Assembly: GCA_900766135.1 (NCBI GenBank) | Contig: CAAFUF010000047.1 | Span: 1-33,093, forward strand | From: Paenibacillaceae bacterium | GTDB taxonomy: Bacteria > Bacillota > Bacilli > Paenibacillales > Paenibacillaceae | Length of the DNA: 33,093 nt | Direction of reading: 5' to 3' | In this document: piece by piece, positions 14,572 to 23,068 of the stretch | How positions within the stretch are numbered: position 1 is the first letter of the stretch | How the letters are laid out: each line of letters begins with the position of its first letter | Notes under the pieces: generated by a model | Seen by the model: the letters and a program-made list of their open reading frames with translations, nothing else | Database searches by the model: none | Told to the model about the DNA's origin: nothing | Made by a program: the position numbers and the translations under genes

Positions 14572-15750
14572 ATGAAAAAGCAGGAAATGGAACAATTGTT
14601 TATATCCAAGTACGGAGAAAGCTCCGAGCCGCTGCGCGTATTTAACGCGCCGGGCCGCGTCAATCTGATCGGCGAGCATATCGATTACAACGGGGGTTAT
14701 GTTTTCCCGGCCGCATTGGAATTCGGAACGACGCTGGGGATCCGCAAGCGCGACGACGGCAAGATTTCCTTCGCCTCCAGCAATTTGCCATATACGGCGG
14801 AACTGCCGTTAGCAGAACTCGGCAACAGCAAAACCGGAGAATGGATCGATTATCCGATCGGCGTTTACGTAGAACTGAAGAAGCTCGGCATCTCGCTTGC
14901 AAGCGGGTACGACCTGCTGTTCCACGGCGAAATTCCGAACGGTTCGGGCTTATCCTCCTCGGCTTCGATCGAAGTGGTGACGGCCTTCGCCCTCCTGAGC
15001 ATGGAAGGGAAAGAGACCGATAAAGTGGAAATCGCCCGGTTATCCCAACGGGCCGAGAATCAATACGTCGGTGTGAACAGCGGCATCATGGACCAGTTCG
15101 CCGTTGCGAACGGCGCCCAGGACCATGCGATCCTGTTGATGTGCGATACCTTGGAATACAAGCTGGTGCCATTCCGGACGGGCGCGTATAAACTGGTCAT
15201 CAGCAACACGAAGAAACGCCGCGGGCTGGTCGACTCCAAATACAACGAACGGCGGTCGGAATGCGATGCCGCGCTGGCGATTTTGCAGCGACGCGAACCT
15301 GGCCTGCAATTTTTGGCCCATCTGAAACCGGAGCAACTCGAGCAGTGGAAGGGAGATTTTACGAACGAAGTCTTGTACAAAAGGGCCAAACACGTCGTGG
15401 AAGAGAACGCCCGCGTGCTGAAGTCGGTGGATGCGCTCAGCGCTAACGACTTGAAGGCCTTTGGCGAACTGATGGACGCTTCGCATGATTCGCTGCGCGA
15501 TTTGTACGAGGTCAGCTGCCTGGAGCTGGACGTGATGGTCGAGGAGGCGCGGAAGATCGAGGGAACGTTGGGGGCGCGGATGACCGGGGCCGGGTTTGGC
15601 GGCTGTACGGTATCGTTGGTGCACGAGGATTCCGTAGAGCGGTTCGTGGCTGAAGTCGGCCAGGCTTATCAAGAACGGACGGGGCTGGAAGGCGAATTCT
15701 ACGTGTGCGGCGTAGGCGACGGCGTGCATGAGATGAAAGGGGAGAACTAA
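14572..15750 (+). CDS. galK: Galactokinase
   Basis: The enzyme phosphorylates galactose to galactose 1-phosphate with ATP, the first step of the Leloir pathway. From the ATG at 14572 it has 392 residues, the usual length; GGGGTG lies 8 bases upstream. Further in-frame ATGs upstream (14551, 14557 and beyond) are less well placed. Signatures are GRVNLIGEHIDYNGGY (28-43), the ATP loop PNGSGLSSSASIEV and the C-terminal MTGAGFGGCTVSL, all typical of GHMP kinases of the galactokinase type. It is the first gene of galK-galE-galT. Its stop lies 2 bases before the galE ATG. Confidence 0.97.
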   Translation: MKKQEMEQLFISKYGESSEPLRVFNAPGRVNLIGEHIDYNGGYVFPAALEFGTTLGIRKRDDGKISFASSNLPYTAELPLAELGNSKTGEWIDYPIGVYVELKKLGISLASGYDLLFHGEIPNGSGLSSSASIEVVTAFALLSMEGKETDKVEIARLSQRAENQYVGVNSGIMDQFAVANGAQDHAILLMCDTLEYKLVPFRTGAYKLVISNTKKRRGLVDSKYNERRSECDAALAILQRREPGLQFLAHLKPEQLEQWKGDFTNEVLYKRAKHVVEENARVLKSVDALSANDLKAFGELMDASHDSLRDLYEVSCLELDVMVEEARKIEGTLGARMTGAGFGGCTVSLVHEDSVERFVAEVGQAYQERTGLEGEFYVCGVGDGVHEMKGEN

Positions 15751-15752
15751 CC

Positions 15753-16739
15753 ATGGCGATTTTGGTAACGGGGGGAGCCGGCTATATCGGCTCGCATACG
15801 GTAGCTGCGCTGCTGGAGCAAGGAAGAGAGGTTGTCGTGATCGACAACCTGCAAACCGGACATCGCGGAGCGCTGCTCGGCGGCAAGCTGTATGAAGGAG
15901 ACCTGCGCGATAAGGCGCTTTTGGCCAAGCTGTTTGCCGAGAACGAGATCGAAGCGGTCATCCATTTTGCGGCGAACTCTCTGGTTGGGGAGAGCATGAA
16001 GGATCCGGTAAAATATTTCGATAATAACGTGTACGGTACGCTGTGCCTGCTTGACGCGATGGATCAGGCGAATGTGCGCAAGATCGTGTTTTCCTCCACG
16101 GCGGCAACCTATGGCGAACCGGAGAAAGTGCCGATTGAAGAGACCGATCCGACCCGTCCTACGAACGTGTATGGCGAAACCAAGCTGACCATGGAGCGGA
16201 TGATGGCCTGGTTCGACCAGGTGCTGGGAATCAAATACGTGTCCCTGCGTTATTTCAACGCGGCCGGCGCCCATGAGAGCGGCAAAATCGGCGAAGACCA
16301 TCGCCCGGAAAGCCATCTGATCCCGTTGATCATCCAAGCGGCTTTGGGACAAAGACCGTCCATTCAAGTCTTCGGCGACGATTACAACACGGCCGACGGC
16401 ACCTGCGTCCGCGACTATATCCATGTGGGTGATTTGGCCGATGCGCATCTGCGTGCGGTCGATCATTTGCTCGGCGGCGGGGAGAGCGACGTGTTTAACC
16501 TGGGCAACGGGCAAGGCTTCTCGGTCAAGGAAGTGATCGAAACCGTGAAGGACGTCACCGGCCGCGACTTCCCGGTCGTCATCAGCCCGCGCCGCGCCGG
16601 CGATCCGGCGGTGCTCATCGCTTCTTCGGACAAAGCCCGCCGCGTGTTGGGCTGGAATCCGACCCGCAACCAATTGGCGAACATCATTGAAAGCGCGTGG
16701 CAGTGGCATAACAGCCATCCGAACGGCTATAACGACTAA
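15753..16739 (+). CDS. galE: UDP-glucose 4-epimerase
   Basis: The enzyme interconverts UDP-galactose and UDP-glucose with bound NAD+. The 328 residues match the family. The Rossmann motif GGAGYIGSH lies at about 7-15, the serine stretch SSTAATYG at about 112-119 and the catalytic Y140-G-E-T-K144. ATG follows galK by 2 bases, and its ribosome site GGGGAG lies in the end of galK, so translation is probably coupled. The enzyme regenerates UDP-glucose for GalT. Confidence 0.97.
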   Translation: MAILVTGGAGYIGSHTVAALLEQGREVVVIDNLQTGHRGALLGGKLYEGDLRDKALLAKLFAENEIEAVIHFAANSLVGESMKDPVKYFDNNVYGTLCLLDAMDQANVRKIVFSSTAATYGEPEKVPIEETDPTRPTNVYGETKLTMERMMAWFDQVLGIKYVSLRYFNAAGAHESGKIGEDHRPESHLIPLIIQAALGQRPSIQVFGDDYNTADGTCVRDYIHVGDLADAHLRAVDHLLGGGESDVFNLGNGQGFSVKEVIETVKDVTGRDFPVVISPRRAGDPAVLIASSDKARRVLGWNPTRNQLANIIESAWQWHNSHPNGYND

Positions 16740-16753
16740 GGGAGTGTTATGGG

Positions 16754-18331
16754 ATGGGAGTAGAAGAGAGAAATCGTCAAGACGCGCTTCACGCCATCGA
16801 ACGACTGGTGAATTATGCGCTGGAGCAGGGCCTGATCGATTGGTGGGACGTGGACTACTCGCGTAACCGTCTTCTGGAGTTGTTTTCGTTCGATGAACCG
16901 TACGCCGGCGAAGTGGCGGAGGAGGCGCTGACCGGACCGCAGGAGCCGCTCGAGGTCCTGATTGATTACGGGTTCGCGATCGGGTTGATTCCGGAAGATA
17001 CCGCTACTTACCGCGATTTGCTGGATGCCAAAATCATGGGCCTGCTCATGCCGCGCCCGTCGGAAACGATCGCCGCCTTCCGCAGAACGGAAAGCGAGCA
17101 GGGAATCGCCGCAGCAACTGACGATTTCTATAAGCTGTCCGTAGACAGCAATTATATTCGGATGGACCGGGTCCGCCAAAATATCTATTGGGAGCAGCCC
17201 ACCCCGTTCGGGGACATGGAAATCACGATTAACCTGTCCAAACCGGAGAAAAATCCGAAGGAAATCGCCATGGCCAAGCTGCTGCCGCCGCCGGTGTACC
17301 CCAAATGCCAGCTATGCCGCGAGAACGTCGGTTATGCCGGCCGGCTGAATCATCCGGCCCGCCAGAACCTGCGCGTCATTCCGCTGACGTTGAACGGGGA
17401 GCCGTGGTTTTTCCAGTATTCGCCTTACGTTTATTACAACGAGCACTGTATCGTGTTTCACCACGATCACGTGCCGATGAAGCTGACCCGCGAGACGTTC
17501 AAGCGGTTGCTTGATTTCACGACGTCGTTCCCGCATTACTTCATCGGCTCCAACGCCGATCTGCCGATTGTCGGCGGGTCAATTCTGACGCATGACCATT
17601 TCCAAGGGGGGCGCCATACGTTCCCATTGGAGAAGGCCCCTGTGGAAGCCGTATTCGCGCATCCGGACTTTGCCGGCATTACCGTCGGCATGGTGAAATG
17701 GCCGATGTCCGTACTGCGGGTGAACGGTCAAGACCGCGAGGCCGTGTTGGAAGCGGCGGACGATCTGTACGAGAAATGGAAGCAGTACAGCGATCCGTCC
17801 GCCGGCGTCCTGGCCTTCTCCGAGGAGAACGGGGAATCCGTGCCGCATAATACGGTGACGCCGATCGTTCGACGCAGCGCGGATGGCGGGTATGAAGCCG
17901 ACATCGTCCTGCGCAACAATCGGACGGATGAACAGCATCCCGAAGGCATCTTCCATCCGCATCGCGAGATGCACCACATCAAGAAGGAGAACATCGGCCT
18001 GATCGAAGTCATGGGCGTGGCTATCCTGCCGGGCCGGCTGAAGGAAGAGCTGGCGGGGGTTGCGGATATTCTCGGCGGCGACAAGGCGCTGTACGAGCAG
18101 ACCGTATCCGATCCGAACGCCAGCTTGGCCGTGCACGCGGATTGGGTGAAGGAACTGGTCGCTCGGGTAGGCATGTCGCTGGCGCGAGAGAAGGCCGAAG
18201 CGCTGCTGCGTGATGAGGTCGGCAGCAAGTTCGCGGAGATCCTTGGACATGCCGGCGTTTTCAAAGCGACGCCGAAAGGCCGCGAGGCTTTCGAACGCTT
18301 CGTCGTTTCGATCGGTTACCGCAGACAGTAA
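16754..18331 (+). CDS. galT: UDP-glucose--hexose-1-phosphate uridylyltransferase, type 2
   Basis: The enzyme swaps UMP between UDP-glucose and galactose 1-phosphate. At 525 residues it is the long, type-2 GalT common in Firmicutes, not the roughly 350-residue type of E. coli. The nucleotidyl-histidine motif is H280-D-H282-F-Q284 within GGSILTHDHFQGGRH. A CxxC pair (KCQLCREN) lies before it. AGGGAG overlaps the galE stop and is 9 bases before the ATG. It closes the operon, and a strong hairpin follows. No galM is seen in the window. Confidence 0.96.
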   Translation: MGVEERNRQDALHAIERLVNYALEQGLIDWWDVDYSRNRLLELFSFDEPYAGEVAEEALTGPQEPLEVLIDYGFAIGLIPEDTATYRDLLDAKIMGLLMPRPSETIAAFRRTESEQGIAAATDDFYKLSVDSNYIRMDRVRQNIYWEQPTPFGDMEITINLSKPEKNPKEIAMAKLLPPPVYPKCQLCRENVGYAGRLNHPARQNLRVIPLTLNGEPWFFQYSPYVYYNEHCIVFHHDHVPMKLTRETFKRLLDFTTSFPHYFIGSNADLPIVGGSILTHDHFQGGRHTFPLEKAPVEAVFAHPDFAGITVGMVKWPMSVLRVNGQDREAVLEAADDLYEKWKQYSDPSAGVLAFSEENGESVPHNTVTPIVRRSADGGYEADIVLRNNRTDEQHPEGIFHPHREMHHIKKENIGLIEVMGVAILPGRLKEELAGVADILGGDKALYEQTVSDPNASLAVHADWVKELVARVGMSLAREKAEALLRDEVGSKFAEILGHAGVFKATPKGREAFERFVVSIGYRRQ

Positions 18332-18354
18332 GGCGTCAGAGCGTATGATGTAAC

Positions 18355-18400
18355 GGGGTCGTCCCAAGCCGGAATAGGCTTGGAGCGGCCCTGTTTCTGT
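18355..18400 (+). terminator. Terminator of the galKET operon
   Basis: CCAAGCC and GGCTTGG pair around a short loop, extended by GGG and CCC at the base (18355-18391). The T-rich TGTTTCTGTTTGTT follows. Confidence 0.85.
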
Positions 18401-18430
18401 TTGTTATTTCGTTACAGTTGGAAGTATAAT
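18401..18430 (+). promoter_or_regulatory. Candidate sigma-A promoter for the alcohol dehydrogenase gene
   Basis: TTGTTA (18401-18406), an 18-base spacer and a perfect TATAAT (18425-18430). It overlaps the T tract of the gal terminator and leaves a leader of about 70 bases before the ATG at 18510. Confidence 0.5.
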
Positions 18431-18509
18431 AGTTTGGGAGTTTGAAGAGGCTAAAGTTGCAAGGTAGCACAGCCCCTTTTACATATCATAATCTTAGGAG
18501 GAGTTTGGC

Positions 18510-19673
18510 ATGGACAATTTCGTATTTCATAATCCGACGAAGCTGATCTTCGGTAAAGGTCAGCTGGAGTCGCTTCGGACCGAGGTGCCGGCCTACGGCA
18601 AAAAAGTACTGTTGGTTTACGGCGGCGGCAGCATCAAACGCAGCGGGCTGTATGATCAAGTGACGGCGATTCTGCGGGAAATCGGCGCCGAAGTGACGGA
18701 GCTTGCGGGCGTCGAGCCGAATCCGCGCCTGTCGACGGTGCACCGCGGAGTCGAGTTGTGCAAGACGAGCGGCATCGAGCTGGTCCTCGCGGTCGGCGGC
18801 GGCAGCGTGCTGGACTGCTCGAAGGCGATTGCCGTCGGCGCCAAATACGAAGGGGATATGTGGGATTTCGCGGAGCGGAAAGCCGCACCGAAAGCGGCCC
18901 TGCCGCTCGGAACGGTGCTCACGATGGCCGCAACCGGCTCGGAAATGAACGGCAACTCCGTGATCTCCAACGAAGCGACGAAGGAAAAGCTCGGCTGGGG
19001 CAGCAAGCTGGCGTATCCGGCGTTTTCCATCCTTGATCCGCAGTTCACCGCTTCGCTGCCGAAGGAACAAACGGTGTACGGCATGGTCGACATCATGTCT
19101 CACGTCTTCGAGCATTATTTCCATCCGACGCCGAACACCCCGCTGCAGGACGAGTTCTGCGAAGCGCTACTGCGGACGGTGATCGAAACCGCGCCGAAGC
19201 TGGTTCAGGATTTGGAGAACTACGACCTCCGGGAAACGATTCTGCTGTGCGGAACGATGGCGCTGAACGGCGTGTTGAACATGGGCTTGTCCGGGGACTG
19301 GGCAACCCACAACATCGAGCATGCCGTGTCGGCGGTTTACGATATTCCGCATGGCGGCGGACTGGCCATTTTATTCCCGAACTGGATGAAATACAACCTG
19401 AAGCAGGATATCGCCCGCTTTAAGCGTCTGGCGACGAACGTCTTCCGCGTGGATCCTGCTGGCAAAAGCGACGAGGCGGTTGCGCTTGAGGGGATCGAAG
19501 CGCTGCGTTCCTTCTGGAACTCGATCGGCGCTCCGAGCCGTTTGGCCGATTACGGCATTGACGACAGCCAGCTCGAAGCCATGGCCGATAAGGCGGTCCG
19601 CTTTGGCTCGTTCGGCAATTTTGCCGTGCTGGATAAGCAGGACGTGCTCGAAATTTACCGCTTGTCGCTGTAA
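18510..19673 (+). CDS. Iron-containing alcohol dehydrogenase (BdhA/YugJ-like)
   Basis: This is a group III, metal-dependent NAD(P)H alcohol dehydrogenase, of the kind that reduces butyraldehyde or other aldehydes. The 387 residues match the YugJ/YugK/BdhA family length. N-terminal NPTKLIFGKGQ, the dinucleotide motif VGGGSVLDCSKAI, the TGSEMNGNSVI segment, and metal-binding histidines in SHVFEHYFH and in THNIEHAVSAVYDIPHGGG are all present. AGGAGGAG lies about 9 bases before the ATG. The gene is alone between two terminators. The physiological substrate is not evident. Confidence 0.93.
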   Translation: MDNFVFHNPTKLIFGKGQLESLRTEVPAYGKKVLLVYGGGSIKRSGLYDQVTAILREIGAEVTELAGVEPNPRLSTVHRGVELCKTSGIELVLAVGGGSVLDCSKAIAVGAKYEGDMWDFAERKAAPKAALPLGTVLTMAATGSEMNGNSVISNEATKEKLGWGSKLAYPAFSILDPQFTASLPKEQTVYGMVDIMSHVFEHYFHPTPNTPLQDEFCEALLRTVIETAPKLVQDLENYDLRETILLCGTMALNGVLNMGLSGDWATHNIEHAVSAVYDIPHGGGLAILFPNWMKYNLKQDIARFKRLATNVFRVDPAGKSDEAVALEGIEALRSFWNSIGAPSRLADYGIDDSQLEAMADKAVRFGSFGNFAVLDKQDVLEIYRLSL

Positions 19674-19700
19674 ATTCGCCCTTTTTTCTTGCACCTCAAC

Positions 19701-19745
19701 AACCGGTTTCGCGGCGCAATGCCGTGGGCCGGTTTTTCTTTTTCG
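19701..19745 (+). terminator. Terminator after the alcohol dehydrogenase gene
   Basis: AACCGG (19701-19706) pairs with CCGGTT (19729-19734), with inner CGGC/GCCG pairing, followed by a T-rich run. Confidence 0.85.
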
Positions 19746-19770
19746 AAACATATTTCACCAATTTACGTAT
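19745..19770 (+). promoter_or_regulatory. Sigma-W-type ECF promoter for yuaF-floT
   Basis: GAAAC (19745-19749), a 16-base spacer and CGTAT (19766-19770) match the sigma-W consensus TGAAAC-N16-CGTA except that C replaces the leading T. The yuaF-floT-yuaI operon of B. subtilis is a known sigma-W target. Transcription should start near 19778, about 38 bases before the ATG. Confidence 0.75.
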
Positions 19771-19815
19771 GTATTTGTAGAGTGCATCAATATTTTGGGT
19801 AGAGGGAGGAGCAGG

Positions 19816-20346
19816 ATGGAAGCGCTGTTTTGGGGTTGTTTCGTCGGCGGTGCCTTATTTGCCGTCGTCAGCGCGTTGCTTGGCGACTTGCTCGGAAGCT
19901 GGCTGGACGGCGTGTTCGATTTCCTGTCCGTGGATTTTCTCAAGCCGATCATTACGGCCTCGGCGATAACGTCCTTTGGCGGAGCCGGCATTTTGCTGGA
20001 CCGGTATACCGGGCTCGGAACGGCCGGCGTGGTCATTCTGGCGGTCGTGGCCGCCGTCTTGCTGTCCGCAGCCGTGTATTTCGCTTATGTGAGGCCGATG
20101 GAGAACAGCGAAAATTCCACGGGGTTCTCCGAATCGGAGCTGCCCGGCAAGGTTGGCGAAGTCACGGTACCCATTCCGGCACAAGGGTATGGCGAAGTGA
20201 TGGTGAAGCTGGTGGGCGGCAATACGCTACATATCGCCTCAAGCTGGGACCGGAAGGAGATTCCCGCCGGATCGGTCGTTGTCGTGATCGAGACGACGAA
20301 GGACGGGACCGTCCAGGTCTCCGAGCTTTATCCCCACCCGATGTAA
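19816..20346 (+). CDS. yuaF: NfeD-like membrane protein YuaF
   Basis: The 176-residue protein has three or four membrane helices (about 1-25, 35-60, 65-95) and a C-terminal soluble OB-fold-like part (about 110-176) with GKVGEVTVPIPAQGYGEV. This is the NfeD/YuaF layout. YuaF partners the flotillin FloT in membrane microdomains in B. subtilis. AGGGAGGAG lies 6 bases before the ATG. The frame remains open upstream to 19480 through the alcohol dehydrogenase gene, but that part is a shadow. It is followed 30 bases later by floT in the same transcript. The size is close to B. subtilis YuaF (174 residues). Confidence 0.9.
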   Translation: MEALFWGCFVGGALFAVVSALLGDLLGSWLDGVFDFLSVDFLKPIITASAITSFGGAGILLDRYTGLGTAGVVILAVVAAVLLSAAVYFAYVRPMENSENSTGFSESELPGKVGEVTVPIPAQGYGEVMVKLVGGNTLHIASSWDRKEIPAGSVVVVIETTKDGTVQVSELYPHPM

Positions 20347-20376
20347 CACCAAAACAAGAAGAGGGAGCTGTTGTCA

Positions 20377-21957
20377 TTGTTCGAAAGTATTCCGGATTTC
20401 CTGTTGATCCCCATTATCGTGATCGCGGTCATTATCGTGCTCGGACTGGCGTTCTGGGCCCGGTATAAAACGGTGAGCCCCGACGAAGCGATGATCGTTA
20501 CGGGTTCTTTTCTAGGGGGCAAGAACATTTCCGACGACCAATCCGGCCGTAAAATCAAGATCGTGCGCGGCGGCGGGGCGTTTATTTGGCCGATTTTCCA
20601 AAAAGCCGAGTTCATGTCGCTGCTTTCCCACAAACTGGACGTCATGACGCCGGAGGTCTACACCGAGCAAGGCGTACCGGTTTCCGCTGACGGGGTGGCC
20701 ATCATCAAGGTGGGCAGCTCGATCGAGGACGTTGCGACGGCGGCGGAACAGTTTATGGGCAAACCGATCGAATCGCTTAAGGGCGAGGCACAGGAAGTGC
20801 TGGAAGGCCACCTGCGTTCGATCCTGGGTTCGATGACCGTCGAGGAAGTATACCGGAACCGCGATAAATTCGCCCAGGAAGTGCAAGGCGTGGCGGCTCG
20901 CGACCTGAAGAAAATGGGATTGCAGATCGTCTCGTTCACGATCAAGGATGTAAGAGATAAACATGGTTACCTGGAGGCGCTCGGTAAGCCGCGGATCGCT
21001 GCGGTCAAGCGGGACGCCGATATCGCCGAGGCGGAAGCCCAACGGGATGCACGGATTCAAAAGGCCCTGGCCGAGGAAGCCGGGCAGAAGGCCGAACTGG
21101 TGCGCGATACGAACATCGCCGAAGCGGAGAAGGAGAAGGAGCTGAAGGTAGCGTCCTTTAAGAAGGATCAGGACACGGCCAAGGCCGAGGCCGACCAGGC
21201 TTATCACATTCAGGAAGCCCGGGCGAAGCAAACGATGGTCGAAGAGCAGATGAAGGTCGAGCTCGTGCGCAAGGAACGGGAAATCGATCTGCAGGACAAG
21301 GAAATCACCGTCCGTCAGAAGCAATATGACGCCGAAGTGAAGAAGAAAGCCGATGCGGACCGTTATGCGGTCGAGCAGGCAGCCGAAGCCGAAAAGGCGC
21401 GGAAAATGCGGGAGGCCGATGCGCTGCAATATTCGATCGAGACGCAAGCCAAAGCTTCCGCCGAACAGAAGCGCCTGGAGGGCTTGGCGATCGCGGATGC
21501 GGAACGGGCCAAAGGGACGGCGGATGCCGAAATCATCCGGCTGCGCGGCTTGGCCGAAGCCGAAGCGAAGGAGAAGCTGGCCGAAGCGTTCCAGAAATTC
21601 GGCGAGGCGGCGATCCTCGATATCGTGACGAAGATGCTGCCGGAACTCGCGGGCAAAATCGCCGCTCCGTTGTCCTCGATCGACAAGCTGACCGTGGTCG
21701 ACACCGGCAAAGGCGAGGGGGCTGCGCGCGTCAGCAACTATGTCACCGAGCTCATGGCGACGGCGCCTGACATGCTGAAGAGCGTGTCGGGGATCGAGCT
21801 GGATCGGTTAATCCAAGGTTTGACCAAAGGCAAAATCGTCGCCGCTCCGCCGGCAGTCGAAGTTGCTTCCGCGAAATCCGGGGCTGCCGTGAAGGTACCG
21901 GAGCCTGTCGCGCTGGAGACCGCCGCTTCGAAGGAAACGGAGCAGGACGGGAAGTAG
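20377..21957 (+). CDS. floT: Flotillin FloT (YuaG)
   Basis: This is a scaffold protein of membrane microdomains (lipid-raft-like areas), involved in membrane fluidity, signalling and secretion. It has an N-terminal membrane segment (about 8-28), an SPFH/PHB domain (about 30-230), and a long Glu/Ala/Lys-rich coiled coil (about 215-400) with repeated EAEA-type turns that drives assembly. Start: the TTG at 20377 gives 526 residues with AGGGAG 9 bases upstream. An in-frame TTG at 20371 is possible but only 3 bases from that site. Either way the start is TTG, which can lower expression. No yuaI homologue follows, so the operon seems to be yuaF-floT only. Confidence 0.95.
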   Translation: MFESIPDFLLIPIIVIAVIIVLGLAFWARYKTVSPDEAMIVTGSFLGGKNISDDQSGRKIKIVRGGGAFIWPIFQKAEFMSLLSHKLDVMTPEVYTEQGVPVSADGVAIIKVGSSIEDVATAAEQFMGKPIESLKGEAQEVLEGHLRSILGSMTVEEVYRNRDKFAQEVQGVAARDLKKMGLQIVSFTIKDVRDKHGYLEALGKPRIAAVKRDADIAEAEAQRDARIQKALAEEAGQKAELVRDTNIAEAEKEKELKVASFKKDQDTAKAEADQAYHIQEARAKQTMVEEQMKVELVRKEREIDLQDKEITVRQKQYDAEVKKKADADRYAVEQAAEAEKARKMREADALQYSIETQAKASAEQKRLEGLAIADAERAKGTADAEIIRLRGLAEAEAKEKLAEAFQKFGEAAILDIVTKMLPELAGKIAAPLSSIDKLTVVDTGKGEGAARVSNYVTELMATAPDMLKSVSGIELDRLIQGLTKGKIVAAPPAVEVASAKSGAAVKVPEPVALETAASKETEQDGK

Positions 21958-22027
21958 GGCTTTTGGTCCGGCTTGACAACCACCATCAAATCCGTGTACC
22001 TTGTCATAGGATCAAAAAAGGCAATCC

Positions 22028-22062
22028 GGCGTCCCGTCCATCTTTGGGCGCGGACGCCTTTG
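22028..22062 (+). terminator. Hairpin after floT, likely terminator
   Basis: GGCGTCC (22028-22034) pairs with GGACGCC (22052-22058), followed by only a weak TTTGAAA. It lies 70 bases after the floT stop and before the glcT promoter. Confidence 0.6.
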
Positions 22063-22079
22063 AAATGCCTGGGAATCGG

Positions 22080-22108
22080 CTGACGCGGCTCAAAAAATCA
22101 ATTATAAT
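22080..22108 (+). promoter_or_regulatory. Sigma-A promoter for glcT
   Basis: CTGACG (22080-22085), a 17-base spacer and a perfect TATAAT (22103-22108). Leader of about 40 bases to the GTG start. Confidence 0.65.
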
Positions 22109-22153
22109 GGGCTTAACCGTTTTCGGAGAATAGGAAAAAGAGGTGCTTATGTT

Positions 22154-22999
22154 GTGAACAGCCTGCGCGTGGCCAAAGTGTTGAATAACAATGTCATCAT
22201 CGCGAATCAACCGGAGCGCGGCGAGGTCGTCGTGATCGGCAAAGGCATCGGATTTAACCGGAAAACGGGGGATTCCATCCCGCTTGAAGCCGTCGAGAAA
22301 ATGTTCATTCTCACGAATCAGCAGGAGCAGGAGCAGTATAAACAGCTCGTGCCCCAGGTAGATGAACAATTGATTGAGATCATCGGCGAAATCATCATGT
22401 ACATTACCCGGAAGACGCAAACCGATCTGAACGAGCATATCCACATCGCTTTGACCGACCACTTGGCGTTTGCGATTAAACGGGCGGAGCAGGACCTCGC
22501 GTTTCACAACCCGTTTTTGTTCGAGACGAAAGAAATTTATCCGATGGAATTCGAATTGGCGGAATATGCCATCCGATTGATCAAGGAGCGGCTGGGTGTC
22601 GATCTGGGCGAGGATGAAATCGGCTTCGTTGCGCTCCACATCAACAGCGCCATGACGAACCGCCATATCAGCGAGGTCCGCGGACATGCCCAGTTAATCG
22701 CTGATTTGGTCGGCATCATCGAGACAGAGCTTCAGTTCTCGATCCTCCGCAATTCCCTGGATTATTCGCGTTTGCTGACCCATTTGCGATTTGCGATCGA
22801 GCGGATTCGGCGGGGCGAGCAGGTCGGCGAAGTCGCCAAGCTGGAGATGCTGCTGAAGCAGGAATATCCTGACTTGTATTCGCTTGCTTACAAATTGACC
22901 AAGGTCATGGAGCAGCGACTCAAGATGCCGGTTTATCAGGCCGAGGTCAGCTATTTGACGATGCACCTGCACCGGGTCGCTCCGGAAAATATTCAGTAG
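22154..22999 (+). CDS. glcT: Transcription antiterminator GlcT (BglG/LicT family)
   Basis: This RNA-binding antiterminator lets RNA polymerase read through the terminator in the ptsG leader. The 281 residues comprise an RNA-binding domain (about 1-60, with RVAKVLNNNVII and GKGIGF) and two PRD domains (about 70-170 and 175-280). Phosphorylatable histidines fit H103 (or H95/H97) and H162 in PRD1, and H210 and H271 in PRD2. In the family, phosphorylation by PtsG when glucose is absent switches the protein off. The GTG start has AGAGGTG 8 bases upstream. Its target RAT lies 70 bases downstream, and the gene order glcT-ptsG-ptsH-ptsI is that of B. subtilis, which supports the GlcT assignment over LicT or SacT. 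Confidence 0.95.
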   Translation: MNSLRVAKVLNNNVIIANQPERGEVVVIGKGIGFNRKTGDSIPLEAVEKMFILTNQQEQEQYKQLVPQVDEQLIEIIGEIIMYITRKTQTDLNEHIHIALTDHLAFAIKRAEQDLAFHNPFLFETKEIYPMEFELAEYAIRLIKERLGVDLGEDEIGFVALHINSAMTNRHISEVRGHAQLIADLVGIIETELQFSILRNSLDYSRLLTHLRFAIERIRRGEQVGEVAKLEMLLKQEYPDLYSLAYKLTKVMEQRLKMPVYQAEVSYLTMHLHRVAPENIQ

Positions 23000-23004
23000 C
23001 TTGC

Positions 23005-23033
23005 TTGCGCGAAAAAAAAAGGTCTGCTATAAT
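23005..23033 (+). promoter_or_regulatory. Promoter of ptsG
   Basis: TTGCGC (23005-23010), a 17-base spacer and a perfect TATAAT (23028-23033) preceded by TGC (extended -10). It starts just after the glcT stop. The transcript would begin near 23040 and has a leader of about 190 bases. Confidence 0.7.
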
Positions 23034-23068
23034 TCCTAAGTGCATTGGCAACAACTTCATAATCACAA

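Noticed and set aside
19480..19815. Upstream extension of the yuaF frame
   Set aside because: It runs antiparallel in meaning through the alcohol dehydrogenase gene in another frame; the ATG at 19816 has a strong ribosome site and starts the conserved protein.
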